Of a DNA stretch of 64,000 nucleotides, positions 27,943 to 36,707 are shown one piece after another. A model generated the notes under the pieces. It saw only the letters and a program-made list of their open reading frames with translations. It was not told the origin of the DNA and ran no database searches. Origin of the DNA: Planctomycetaceae bacterium (GTDB lineage: Bacteria; Planctomycetota; Phycisphaerae; UBA1845; UTPLA1); the NCBI GenBank assembly GCA_006969385.1, contig CP030884.1:2418001-2482000 (forward strand). The letters are read 5' to 3'. The translations under genes were made by a program, and so were the position numbers. Every line of letters begins with the position of its first letter. Positions within the stretch are counted from its first letter, which is position 1.

Positions 27943-28572
27943 ATGACGAATTCCAAATCACCGTCACGTTCGTGGCTTACGCTTTTCGGCCTCACCCTCG
28001 CCGCCGTCTTCATCTGGTCGGGCATCAACCCGCACGACCGCTTTACGTGGTTGTTGGAAGTTTCGCCCGTCATCATCGGCGTCATCGCGCTGGCGGTAAC
28101 CTATCGGCGTTTTCCGCTGACGTCCTTGGCGTACGTATGCATCTGGCTACACGCGCTCATCCTATGCGTCGGCGGCAAGTACACCTACGCAGAAGTGCCG
28201 CTGGGGGAATGGGCCAAAGAAGCGTTCGATCTGAGCCGTAACCATTACGATCGACTGGGCCATGTGGCGCAAGGATTCTTTCCGGCCATTATCGCGCGCG
28301 AAATCTTCATCCGCTGTTCGCCCATCAAATCCGGCGGTTGGCTCTTCTTCGTCGTGACGTGTTACTGTCTCGCGTTTAGCGCGTTCTTCGAGATGATCGA
28401 ATGGTGGGTGGCCGTCGCTTCTGGCTCTGATGCCGATGCCTATCTTGCTACGCAAGGTGATGTTTGGGATACGCAATGGGATATGTTTCTTTGTTGGATC
28501 GGTGCGATGGTAGCGCAACTGTTGTCGGCCCGCTTGCATGATCGACAGTTGAGCAACTTGCATCGTGCGTAG
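27943..28572 (+). CDS. DUF2238 (YjdF-like) inner membrane protein
   Basis: 209 residues with about six membrane helices. The conserved DUF2238 features are visible: HYDRLGHVAQGFFPAIIARE in the centre, FFEMIEWW, and QGDVWDTQWDM near the end. Members are integral membrane proteins of unknown function. It stands between an exported protein and the convergent copper ATPase gene, with no shared operon. Confidence 0.85.
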   Translation: MTNSKSPSRSWLTLFGLTLAAVFIWSGINPHDRFTWLLEVSPVIIGVIALAVTYRRFPLTSLAYVCIWLHALILCVGGKYTYAEVPLGEWAKEAFDLSRNHYDRLGHVAQGFFPAIIAREIFIRCSPIKSGGWLFFVVTCYCLAFSAFFEMIEWWVAVASGSDADAYLATQGDVWDTQWDMFLCWIGAMVAQLLSARLHDRQLSNLHRA

Positions 28573-28720
28573 TTGTAATTCATGCCTGCCGTGAAAATCT
28601 GACACACAACGCAAGTCGGCGCTTTGAGTCGCGCGCTCGGAGGCCGGCATAGACGATGGCGCCGGATAATAGCCGGTGTGATCCAGTAGAACTGATAACG
28701 CCATGGGTAATTGCGGTGAC

Positions 28721-30979
28721 TTAGTCGATCCGTTCCAACCGTCGATCAACCAAGCGCGGCAACCGCATCGCATTCAGCACGACGGCAATCGAGCTAAACA
28801 TCATCGCCGCCGCCGCCAACGCTGGTGGCAAAGTCCCCGTTGCCGCCAACGGAATGGCGACGATGTTATAACCAAAGGCCCATCCCAGATTTTGTCGAAT
28901 CAATCGCGTCGTTGCCCGCGCGATGACCACGGCGTCGGCAACCAGGTGCGGCGTGCTGCCGATCAAGGATATATCGGCGGCTTCCACGGCCACATCCGCG
29001 CCCGTTGCAAAGGCAATGCCGACGTCGGCGCGAGTGAGCGCCGCGGCGTCGTTGATGCCGTCGCCGACCATCGCAACACCCGACGAACGCTTAACCATCG
29101 CGTCGATGTATTCGATCTTGCGCTGCGGCGTGGCTTCAGCTTCGACGTGCTCGGTGGCGATGCCGAGTTCGCCCGCAACGGCATGTGCCGTGGCTTTCGC
29201 ATCACCGGTCAACATGCACGCCTTGATATGGCATTGCTTCAACCGTGCCAGCGCCGCCGCCGCGGAGGGTCGCAGTGCATCGCTTAACTCGATGGTTGCC
29301 GCGTGCGCGCCATCGATGGCCAACAAGATGCTCGACATACCCGCCGTTGCGATGTCGCGATTGTTCGTTACAGCGCCAATTTCTACCTTAACGTCATTCT
29401 CTTCCAACCAGATCGGCGAGCCGATGACCACGTGGTGACCGTCCACGTCGGCTGTCAGACCGCGCCCGATCGTCGAATCAAATGAGGCTGGCGTCGGCAC
29501 CTCCAACTCGCGTTGTTGTGCCGCGCGCACGATGGCTTTACCAATCGGGTGTGCGCTAAACCGTTCGGCACCTGCGGCCAAGCGCAATACCTCGTCTTCA
29601 TCAAACCCACTATTGAGAACGTGAATCGCGTCCACCTGCGGCGTGCCCGCCGTCAGCGTGCCGGTTTTATCCCAGACAACGGTCTTGATTCGCCCGAGCG
29701 TCTCCAACGCCGCCGCGTCGCGCGGCAGAATGCCGCGCTGCGCCGCCACGCCCGATGCCGCCAGCGTGACCGTGGGCGTGGCCAATCCCAAGGCACATGG
29801 ACAAGCAACCACCAACACGGCAATCGCGGCGCGCGTTCCCATTGCCCAGCCGTTGGCATCGCCAAACAATCCCCACGAAATAAACGTAATGATCGCAATC
29901 GCAACGATGACGGCCACGAATATGCCCGCGACCTGATCGGCAAGCCGCTGCATGCGCGTGCGACCTTGCTGCGCCGCTTGAATCAACGCGAGCATGCGAT
30001 CGAGCGTGCCTTGCGAACCATCTCCCGCGGCGCGAATCACGGCGCGACCACTCACGACGGTCGTTCCCGCTTGCACGTTGCTACCGATGTCGCGCAAGAC
30101 CGGCATGGATTCGCCCGTGAGAATTTGTTCGTCCAGTTCCACGCTGCCGTCAACGATGGTGCCATCGACCGGCACCGTCGCGCCTTCGACGAGTTGCACC
30201 TCGTCGTCGCGTTGAATCTTGTCGACGGGAACGGTTTGCCATTTACCGTCGCGTTTGACGTCGGCCTGCTTGGGCGCGCGTTTGGCGAGCGCGCTGATCG
30301 CGCCGGTCGCTTTGCCGCGCATTTTGGTTTCGAGATAACGACCGATGCATACGATCGCCAATATCATGGCGGCGGCGTGAAAGTGAATCAGCTTGGGCTC
30401 GGTCATGAACGAACCGACCAAGCCGCCGATGGTTGCCGATAGCACGCCGACGGTAATCAACAAATCCATGTTGCCGGTGCGATGCCACAAAGCGCGCAGG
30501 CCGCCCACGATAATCGGCCCGCCCGCCGGGCTTACCATTAGCATGATGAGCAAGATCAACTGCAAAAGCCGACCGGGCAGTTGCGCCGCGGGGTCGTTAC
30601 CCGGCCAGAAGATGGGCAACAAGTATTCCAAGCCGAGAATGGGTAGGGCTAAGCCGAGTGCTTGTATCAACGCTTGCCGATGCCGTCGCAACGATTCGCG
30701 CAGCTTGCTGTCGTCGGTCCATTCGGCGATGAGTTGCCGACCGGCGGGCAGGACTTCCGCGTCGTATCCGGCGTTGCGTACACTTTCGAGTAAACGCGTT
30801 TTGAAATCTGGAGCGCCGTCGCTCACCTGTACGGTGCCCGACTCGGCCATCAGATTAACCGACGCGTCGCGCACGCCGTCGATCGATTTGAGCGCTTTCT
30901 CAACGCGTTGCACGCAGGCACCGCAGGTCATGCCCATGATGCGCAATTGGACGGCGTTATCGTGCGAGTTGGATGGCAT
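28721..30979 (-). CDS. copA: copper-translocating P1B-type ATPase
   Basis: 752 residues. One N-terminal HMA domain with GMTCGAC (C19, C22), then membrane helices, the CPC transport motif in ACPCALGLATP (about residue 393), the phosphorylation site DKTGT (about 434) and the hinge GDGINDAAAL. These define a CopA-type Cu(I) exporter. It lies 15 nt after the end of an HMA chaperone gene on the same strand. No CueR or CsoR regulator is seen nearby. Confidence 0.93.
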   Translation of the reverse strand: MPSNSHDNAVQLRIMGMTCGACVQRVEKALKSIDGVRDASVNLMAESGTVQVSDGAPDFKTRLLESVRNAGYDAEVLPAGRQLIAEWTDDSKLRESLRRHRQALIQALGLALPILGLEYLLPIFWPGNDPAAQLPGRLLQLILLIMLMVSPAGGPIIVGGLRALWHRTGNMDLLITVGVLSATIGGLVGSFMTEPKLIHFHAAAMILAIVCIGRYLETKMRGKATGAISALAKRAPKQADVKRDGKWQTVPVDKIQRDDEVQLVEGATVPVDGTIVDGSVELDEQILTGESMPVLRDIGSNVQAGTTVVSGRAVIRAAGDGSQGTLDRMLALIQAAQQGRTRMQRLADQVAGIFVAVIVAIAIITFISWGLFGDANGWAMGTRAAIAVLVVACPCALGLATPTVTLAASGVAAQRGILPRDAAALETLGRIKTVVWDKTGTLTAGTPQVDAIHVLNSGFDEDEVLRLAAGAERFSAHPIGKAIVRAAQQRELEVPTPASFDSTIGRGLTADVDGHHVVIGSPIWLEENDVKVEIGAVTNNRDIATAGMSSILLAIDGAHAATIELSDALRPSAAAALARLKQCHIKACMLTGDAKATAHAVAGELGIATEHVEAEATPQRKIEYIDAMVKRSSGVAMVGDGINDAAALTRADVGIAFATGADVAVEAADISLIGSTPHLVADAVVIARATTRLIRQNLGWAFGYNIVAIPLAATGTLPPALAAAAMMFSSIAVVLNAMRLPRLVDRRLERID

Positions 30980-30994
30980 ATATCGACGTCATTA

Positions 30995-31222
30995 TCAGGA
31001 AGCCACGGCCGCGTAACCCTTGACCGAAAAGCCTTGCCTTTGAATCGCTTCAACGGCTGCTGCGAGATCGGGCTGATCATTTTCAAAGGTGACGACGGCT
31101 CGGTGATCGGGCAGCGATACGCGGCAATCGGAAACGGACGAAGTCGCATTCAAAGCGGTCTGAATTTTCTCGACGCAGTTTTCGCAGTGCATACCGTCGA
31201 TCGAGATTTGATAGGTCGCCAT
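30995..31222 (-). CDS. CopZ-like HMA copper chaperone
   Basis: 75 residues, a single heavy-metal-associated domain with the metal site GMHCENC (residues 10-16). It would deliver Cu(I) to the HMA domain of the ATPase encoded immediately downstream. Size and motif are typical for CopZ. Confidence 0.88.
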   Translation of the reverse strand: MATYQISIDGMHCENCVEKIQTALNATSSVSDCRVSLPDHRAVVTFENDQPDLAAAVEAIQRQGFSVKGYAAVAS

Positions 31223-31480
31223 AGCAGAAGCTTTCGTTGTCGCAGCCTATTTTAACAACCGTCGATACCCCATCTGTGTATCGAATCTGGATGATTGGAT
31301 CAACGCTAACGTGTGTGGAATCATAGGGGGCGGCGCACTCGCTTCCAAACCGAGTTACGAGGGCATCACTGAGCGCGGGCCCACACGCTTCCGCGGTCAA
31401 GAATGAATATTTGGATATCATCTGTACGGCGATGCCGTTATCATGAACTGCTCAGAGAGAGGAATCTCAGGGGGACCCGC

Positions 31481-31969
31481 ATGAGCGACCAAGCGTCCGC
31501 ACAGATCGCACTCGATCCGAAAACCCGTTCGGTACTAATCAAATCGACCGGCGCGTGCACGGCGCGCGGTTGTTTGCCGATCCGCACGTATATCGAAAGC
31601 CTTGCCCCCGGCAACGTGGACGCGGTTTATTTCCATTTGGCCGACGCCAAGACCATCGACAGCACCTTTGCCGGTTTTCTCGTCGACACCATGCAGAAAC
31701 TCAAAGCGCGTGACGACGCGTTTTATTTGGTCTCACCGTCGGACGGCGTGCTCCGCACGTTGGAAACGATGGGCGTTGCGAAGTTGATCGAGCAGGTCGA
31801 TACCATGCCGGCGCCGCAGGGGGATTGGGCCGCGCTGCCGATCGATGTCGATTCCAAGGAGTTGTTGCGCGAGGTCATTATCGAAGCCCACGAACGCCTA
31901 ATGTCGCTCAGCGAAGAAAATCGGCGCGTCTTCGGGCCCGTGGTCGAAGGCTTTCGCAAAGCGGATTGA
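31481..31969 (+). CDS. STAS domain protein
   Basis: 162 residues from ATG 31481, preceded by GGGGGA. The first 105 residues form a STAS fold with the loop AKTIDSTFAGFL in the position of the SpoIIAA phosphosite. A C-terminal helical extension (about 110-160) is extra. It is upstream of the cysteine dioxygenase gene, but a separate promoter for the latter is visible. Signalling partner unknown. Confidence 0.75.
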   Translation: MSDQASAQIALDPKTRSVLIKSTGACTARGCLPIRTYIESLAPGNVDAVYFHLADAKTIDSTFAGFLVDTMQKLKARDDAFYLVSPSDGVLRTLETMGVAKLIEQVDTMPAPQGDWAALPIDVDSKELLREVIIEAHERLMSLSEENRRVFGPVVEGFRKAD

Positions 31970-31982
31970 TTGTTGATATAAT
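31953..31982 (+). promoter_or_regulatory. candidate promoter for the cysteine dioxygenase/exporter pair
   Basis: TTCGCA (31953-31958) and a perfect TATAAT (31977-31982) are separated by 18 nt, 43 nt before the dioxygenase start. The -35 lies inside the end of the STAS gene. Confidence 0.45.
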
Positions 31983-32024
31983 TGCAGTCCCGTTTAAACA
32001 AAGCCACGTTAAAGGTAGGCGGCA

Positions 32025-32573
32025 ATGAGCATGGTTGCGAAAGATAACGTCAGCGCCTTAATGGCAACCCTCGATCGATACGACGAACGCGTGCCGCTCG
32101 ACGAGCTGCAAGAACACATGCAGGCTTATCCGATTTCCTACGACGATATCAAACGCTACGCACGTTTCAACGATGACGGTTATCGACGCAATCTGCTACA
32201 CGCGGGCCCCGGCTATCACGCGCTGATACTTTGCTGGAAGGCGGGGCAGCGCAGCCCAATCCACGATCACGCCGCGTCGTCTTGCGGCGTGCGCGTGCTC
32301 AAAGGTGTGGCGACGGAAACCATTTTCAAACGCAACGCCGACGGGCTGGTCTTTCCGACGTCTTCGCATGAATTGCAAGAGGGCGAGGTTTGCGGCTCGC
32401 AGGATGCCGACACCCATCAGATGTCCAACCTGCAAACCGACGGCAAGGAACTCGTCACGCTGCATATCTACTCGCCGCCGCTGATGACCATGTCGCAGTT
32501 TTCGCTCACCTCCGCCACGGTGTCCGAGTTCGTCGATCAGGTATTTGAATTCGCCGGCGGCGATGGGATTTAG
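32025..32573 (+). CDS. cysteine dioxygenase family protein
   Basis: 182 residues, cupin fold. The iron ligands H80, H82 (SPIHDH) and H131 (DTHQMSN) are present. C87 and Y149 (LHIYSPP) match the cysteine-tyrosine cofactor pair of mammalian-type enzymes. It would oxidise cysteine to cysteine sulfinate using O2. The downstream YeiH-type exporter begins 14 nt later, so cysteine-derived sulfur oxyanions may be exported. Confidence 0.88.
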   Translation: MSMVAKDNVSALMATLDRYDERVPLDELQEHMQAYPISYDDIKRYARFNDDGYRRNLLHAGPGYHALILCWKAGQRSPIHDHAASSCGVRVLKGVATETIFKRNADGLVFPTSSHELQEGEVCGSQDADTHQMSNLQTDGKELVTLHIYSPPLMTMSQFSLTSATVSEFVDQVFEFAGGDGI

Positions 32574-32587
32574 GCGGGGGCCGTTCG

Positions 32588-33802
32588 TTGTCGCAAACCG
32601 TCAGTTATCCGTGGGGTAATCAGATCAGCGCCGACGCGCTGGCCTCCTTCAATTCGATGGAGGGCGTGTACGAGCCGATTGTCGAGCTGCGGCAACCGGC
32701 GATCGTGGGTGCCGAAGCCCAACCGTCCCTTTGGCCGGGTTATGCCTTGTCCGCCGTCCTCGCGGCTGCGTCGTTCGGTCTGCAGTTTTTGCCCGTTTGG
32801 CCGTTTCAAGTCGTTCGCGGTGAGGCCATCAAATATCCGATTAGCGCTGCGATTTTGGCAATCCTGCTCGGCGTGCTGGTTCGCAACCTGCTGCCGATCG
32901 GCAGCAGGTTCAAGCCGGGCTGCCGGAAGATTGTGAAAAGGACCATTCCCATCGCCATTGTTTTTATGGGACTTGGGCTGAATCTCACCCAAATCGCGTC
33001 CGTCGGCGTTTCGGCCCTCGCCATCACGGTCGCATGCACGGTTTTGGCGATGCTGGTCGCGGTCGCCTGCGGCCGGGCATTGGGCTTAGGGCAGCGGTTG
33101 TCCCTGCTCATCGGTGCCGGCACCGGTATCTGCGGTAATAGCGCGATCGTCGCCGTCGCGCCGCTGATCGACGCCGAGGATGAGGATATGGCCCTTTCCG
33201 TGGGCACCATCAACCTTTTTGGCTTGTTAACGATGCTGGTTTGCCCGGTGATCGGCAAGCTGCTGGCCATGTCGAACGAAACATTCGGCGTATGGGCGGG
33301 CACGACGATTCACGCCGTGCCGCAGGTGGTGGCCGCCGGTTTTGCCTTCAACGGCGACGCGGGGACGGTCGCGACGGCCGTAAAACTCGTCCGCGTGGCG
33401 ATGATGGCACCGATGGTAATGGTTTTGACGGTCATGTATGCCCGCGAACGGGCCGCCAAGCCCGACGGCGGCGGTCAGCTCATGGTGCACTATGCCCGCC
33501 TGGTGCCGTGGTTTGTTTGGGGGTTCGCCGGGGCGTCGCTGTTGTGCACGTTCGGGTTTGTGCCGGAGCTGCAATTCGCCGCCACGGGCGTCTTCGATGC
33601 GCCGCAAAGTGTTTCCTTGCATGAGGTTGCGCGCCTCGGCGGGAAGATTTTGTTGACGCTGGCCATGGCGGCCATCGGCCTCGAAGTGAACATTCGAGCG
33701 CTCGCCAGCGTTAGCGCGCGGGCGGTGCTCGCCGGATTGATCGCCACCGTAGGGCTGATGGTCGGCAGTCTGCTTCTTATTTGGTTGATGATTGGCTGGT
33801 AG
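32588..33802 (+). CDS. YeiH/UPF0324 family putative sulfur-oxyanion exporter
   Basis: 404 residues from a TTG start (GGCGGGGG lies just upstream). It has a polar N-terminal 45 residues, then 10 to 11 membrane helices with the family motifs NSAIVAVAPLIDAEDEDMALSV (shown in part: GTGICGNSAIVAV) and HAVPQVVAAGFAF. Members of this family have been linked to sulfite or sulfate export in sulfonate degradation. Pairing with cysteine dioxygenase supports that idea here. Confidence 0.85.
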   Translation: MSQTVSYPWGNQISADALASFNSMEGVYEPIVELRQPAIVGAEAQPSLWPGYALSAVLAAASFGLQFLPVWPFQVVRGEAIKYPISAAILAILLGVLVRNLLPIGSRFKPGCRKIVKRTIPIAIVFMGLGLNLTQIASVGVSALAITVACTVLAMLVAVACGRALGLGQRLSLLIGAGTGICGNSAIVAVAPLIDAEDEDMALSVGTINLFGLLTMLVCPVIGKLLAMSNETFGVWAGTTIHAVPQVVAAGFAFNGDAGTVATAVKLVRVAMMAPMVMVLTVMYARERAAKPDGGGQLMVHYARLVPWFVWGFAGASLLCTFGFVPELQFAATGVFDAPQSVSLHEVARLGGKILLTLAMAAIGLEVNIRALASVSARAVLAGLIATVGLMVGSLLLIWLMIGW

Positions 33803-34064
33803 GACAGACTTGGCGGCGTCTCATGTCAGGAATTGATGTTCTCGTGTTCAGGTGTATTCGCGTCGCAGCGTTAACTAAGCCGAGCGTTTGATAAATTGTC
33901 GTTCGCGAAGCTGGGCCGACGCTATCTCAGTTTGCCGCGATTGGCGTACGCAGTTTTCGCTTTTCACGATCCGCGCTGGTCGTGTTTTCAATTTCGCTGA
34001 ATCTCCTCGTTCCGCTAATTCCAAAACGCGTTGCCGCAGCGGTGGTGTAGCCGCAGGTGTTCGC

Positions 34065-34070
34065 TATACT
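34065..34070 (+). promoter_or_regulatory. candidate -10 box upstream of the nuo cluster
   Basis: TATACT lies in the decamer context GTTCGCTATA (34059-34068), which recurs before the excisionase gene of the mobile element (56051-56060). No good -35 is visible. It lies 143 nt before nuoI, in the otherwise gene-free 33803-34212. Confidence 0.35.
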
Positions 34071-34212
34071 TCCGCACAGGGGCAGATTTTCGGTTGCGGG
34101 GCGCGAAAAGACCGTCGCAAACGCAGTTGCGTGGGACGGATGTTGCCGGGTGCAACCGACGAGCGAACGAGAAAACGCGATCCCACCAGCGTTGAGAGTA
34201 AGCAGAGGCACC

Positions 34213-34806
34213 ATGGCCAGCCGCAAGGAATATTTCGCAAACATTTATAACACGGTGAAGTCCATCTCCATTGGCATGCGTATCACGCTGAAGTACTGCT
34301 TTGCGCGCACCATCACCGTGCAATATCCAGACGTCGCGCCGGTGGTGAAGCCGCGCTTCCGCGGGTTTCACTGGTTCGAGGCGGAAAAGTGCATCGCGTG
34401 CGATCAGTGCGCGAAGGCTTGCCCGATCGATTGCATCTACATCGAGAAATCCGGGCCGCGGAAGATCGATAAGGAATCGGGCGTGGCGGTTGGTGGTGCC
34501 TTGCAGCGCTACGCGATCGACTACTCGAAGTGCATGTTCTGCGCGCTGTGCACCGACCCGTGTCCGACCGATTGCATCCACATGGGTGACAACCACGATC
34601 TGAGTTCTTACACGCGCGAAGATATGATCGTGGAGTTCACCGATTTGGCGAAGGAAGGCAAGCAAACGCCCGAGCCGTTCTGGATGCAACAGGACAAGCC
34701 GCCGGCTTGGGCGGCCGAGCAGAAGCAGCGTTGGGAAGAACGTGCCAAGCCGGTGCGCGACGAAATGCTCAAGGCGTTGGAACCTTCGGAAGCGTCGAAG
34801 AAGTAA
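34213..34806 (+). CDS. nuoI: NADH-quinone oxidoreductase subunit I
   Basis: 197 residues from ATG 34213 (AGAGG upstream). Two 4Fe-4S ferredoxin motifs: CIACDQCAKACP (C60, C63, C66, C70) and CMFCALCTDPCP. These carry clusters N6a/N6b to the quinone site. It is the first gene of the cluster, an unusual position for nuoI. The C-terminus is longer than in E. coli and charged. Confidence 0.93.
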   Translation: MASRKEYFANIYNTVKSISIGMRITLKYCFARTITVQYPDVAPVVKPRFRGFHWFEAEKCIACDQCAKACPIDCIYIEKSGPRKIDKESGVAVGGALQRYAIDYSKCMFCALCTDPCPTDCIHMGDNHDLSSYTREDMIVEFTDLAKEGKQTPEPFWMQQDKPPAWAAEQKQRWEERAKPVRDEMLKALEPSEASKK

Positions 34807-34859
34807 ACTGGTCTCGCGGCCATGATCCCCGCCGCGCGCGAAGAAAGCGATCTCTAGTA

Positions 34860-35306
34860 ATGAATGAAGGACACGATCTGGTCATTGGCCTGCTCATCTT
34901 TGTGGTGACGGGCATTTTGATGTCGGCCACGATTTTGATCATCGGGAAACTGTTGCGCACCAATCTGCCGCACCCGGAGAAGGATCAGGCCTACGAATGC
35001 GGCGAGCCGGCCATCGGCGATAGCTGGGTGCAGTTCGACTTGCGCTTTTATGTCGTCGCGTTGGTGTTTCTGATCTTCGATATCGAAGTCGCGCTCTTCT
35101 TCCCATGGGCCGTGGTTTATAAAGAAGCGGGCATCGCGGCGCTTTGGGACATGCTCTTTTTCTTTGCCGTACTCGTTGTCGGCTTCTTGTATCTCTGGCG
35201 CTTCGGTTACCTCGATTGGGTTCGCGCTACCGAGGGGCAAATGAAGCGCGAGCGTTCGGTTCGCTCCGACGATGCGTTGGGTCGCGCCGCACGCGAATGG
35301 ATTTAA
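34860..35306 (+). CDS. nuoA: NADH-quinone oxidoreductase subunit A
   Basis: 148 residues, three membrane helices, with the conserved KDQAYECGEPAIGDSWVQFD loop and FDIEVALFFPWA. It is a membrane arm subunit next to the quinone site. The C-terminal tail after residue 120 is an added polar stretch. The start at 34860 is the only ATG giving a normal N-terminus. Confidence 0.93.
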   Translation: MNEGHDLVIGLLIFVVTGILMSATILIIGKLLRTNLPHPEKDQAYECGEPAIGDSWVQFDLRFYVVALVFLIFDIEVALFFPWAVVYKEAGIAALWDMLFFFAVLVVGFLYLWRFGYLDWVRATEGQMKRERSVRSDDALGRAAREWI

Positions 35307-35350
35307 CTCGACGGCAATCGAGTGTGCATAAACGCAGTTAGGAATTATCC

Positions 35351-35872
35351 ATGAGTTGGATTGAAAACAGATTCGAAGAAGGCCTCATCATCACATCGCT
35401 CGATTGGGCGATTAACTGGGGCCGACGCTACAGCATTTGGCCGATGACGTTCGGTTTGGCGTGCTGCGCGATCGAGATGATGGCGATCGGCGGTAGCCGG
35501 TTCGATGTGGACCGATTCGGCGCGGGTGCGTTTCGCGCTTCGCCGCGGCAGGCCGATCTCATGATCGTCGCCGGTACGGTGACGTACAAAATGGCTAGCC
35601 GCGTGAAGCGATTGTACAACCAGATGCCCGAGCCGAAGTACGTGATGGCCATGGGGGCGTGCACGATCGGTGGTGGCCCATACTTCAAGAACGGCTATCA
35701 CGTGGTGAAGGGCGTCGACCTGGTGGTGCCGGTGGATATCTACGTGCCGGGGTGCCCGCCGCGCCCCGAAACGTTGCTCGAAGGCATCATGCGGTTGCAA
35801 GACAAGATCAAGAACTCGTCGATCGCGACGGACAAATGGACCGGCGCGAAGGAAGAAGCGCTGACGGCGTAG
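35351..35872 (+). CDS. nuoB: NADH-quinone oxidoreductase subunit B
   Basis: 173 residues. All ligands of cluster N2 are present: tandem C38-C39, C104 (MGACTIGGG) and C135 (PGCPPRPE). It passes electrons to quinone. A 216-nt spacer with two palindromes separates it from nuoC. Confidence 0.95.
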   Translation: MSWIENRFEEGLIITSLDWAINWGRRYSIWPMTFGLACCAIEMMAIGGSRFDVDRFGAGAFRASPRQADLMIVAGTVTYKMASRVKRLYNQMPEPKYVMAMGACTIGGGPYFKNGYHVVKGVDLVVPVDIYVPGCPPRPETLLEGIMRLQDKIKNSSIATDKWTGAKEEALTA

Positions 35873-35897
35873 GGCGCGCATTCACGGTTCACGCGGG

Positions 35898-35926
35898 TTA
35901 GCACCCGGCCATTGGCCGGACGCTAA
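35898..35926. repeat. palindromic intergenic repeat, copy 1
   Basis: A 29-bp near-palindrome (TTAGCACCCGGCC...GGCCGGACGCTAA) centred on CCATTGG. It shares its core with copy 2, in inverted orientation. It lies between nuoB and nuoC. Confidence 0.65.
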
Positions 35927-35958
35927 GTGTGAGTGTTCTGCCCCAACAAGTGAACATT

Positions 35959-35984
35959 TAGCCCTCGGCCAATGGCCGGGGGTT
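35959..35984. repeat. palindromic intergenic repeat, copy 2
   Basis: CCCTCGGCC-AAT-GGCCGGGGG forms a strong hairpin, with TAG...TTGA flanks like copy 1. The core GGCCAATGGCC is the reverse complement of the core of copy 1. Confidence 0.65.
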
Positions 35985-36088
35985 GATCACACGCAACGCA
36001 GCATCGCCGATCAGACGCAACAACAACAACGCGGAACGATGATGGTGTCGTTGCAGTAAAGCGAAAGCACCATCAGGAAGGTTGGCCC

Positions 36089-36652
36089 ATGGCCCCCGAA
36101 GAAATTGCGGAAATCCTTAAAGAGACGTTCGGTGCATCGATTACCGACACCGAATTTGAAACCGCGCACCCGCGCGTGGTCGTTACCGCCGATGCTTGGC
36201 CCGAAGTTGCCGCATTCTTGCGTGACGACGAGCGCTTGCAACTCAACTTCCTGCGTTCGATTTCCGCCGTTGATTATCTCGAAGATGACAAATTCGCCGC
36301 CGTGTACGACCTCGCGTCGTATCGCCCCGGCAAGACGGACAGCGACGCTTGGGCATTAACGAATGCGGTGGCCGTGCAGGTGTGGACCGATCGCAGCGAT
36401 CCGCACATTCCCTCGGTCGCACACGTGTGGCGTGCCGCCGATTGGCACGAGCGCGAAGCATACGACCTGATGGGCGTGATCTTCGATAACCATCCCGACT
36501 CGGTGGAAGGCCTCAACGGTTTCCATCCGCGTCGCATTTTGTGCCCCGACGATTGGGAAGGGCACCCGCTACAGAAAGACTATGCGTTCCCGATGGAGTA
36601 CCACGGTATTCCGGCGGTGACCGAACTGAACCAGACGCGACCGATTCACTAA
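36089..36652 (+). CDS. nuoC: NADH-quinone oxidoreductase subunit C
   Basis: 187 residues, the 30-kDa subunit. Conserved features: HVWRAADWHEREAYDLMG, then HPRRILCPDDWEGHPLQKDY. It packs against NuoD in the quinone module. It is a separate gene here, not a nuoCD fusion. Confidence 0.93.
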   Translation: MAPEEIAEILKETFGASITDTEFETAHPRVVVTADAWPEVAAFLRDDERLQLNFLRSISAVDYLEDDKFAAVYDLASYRPGKTDSDAWALTNAVAVQVWTDRSDPHIPSVAHVWRAADWHEREAYDLMGVIFDNHPDSVEGLNGFHPRRILCPDDWEGHPLQKDYAFPMEYHGIPAVTELNQTRPIH

Positions 36653-36707
36653 AAAATTATTGAGTCTGGGCGACGACAGATGAATGCTTCAAACCGGAGC
36701 CAAATAA

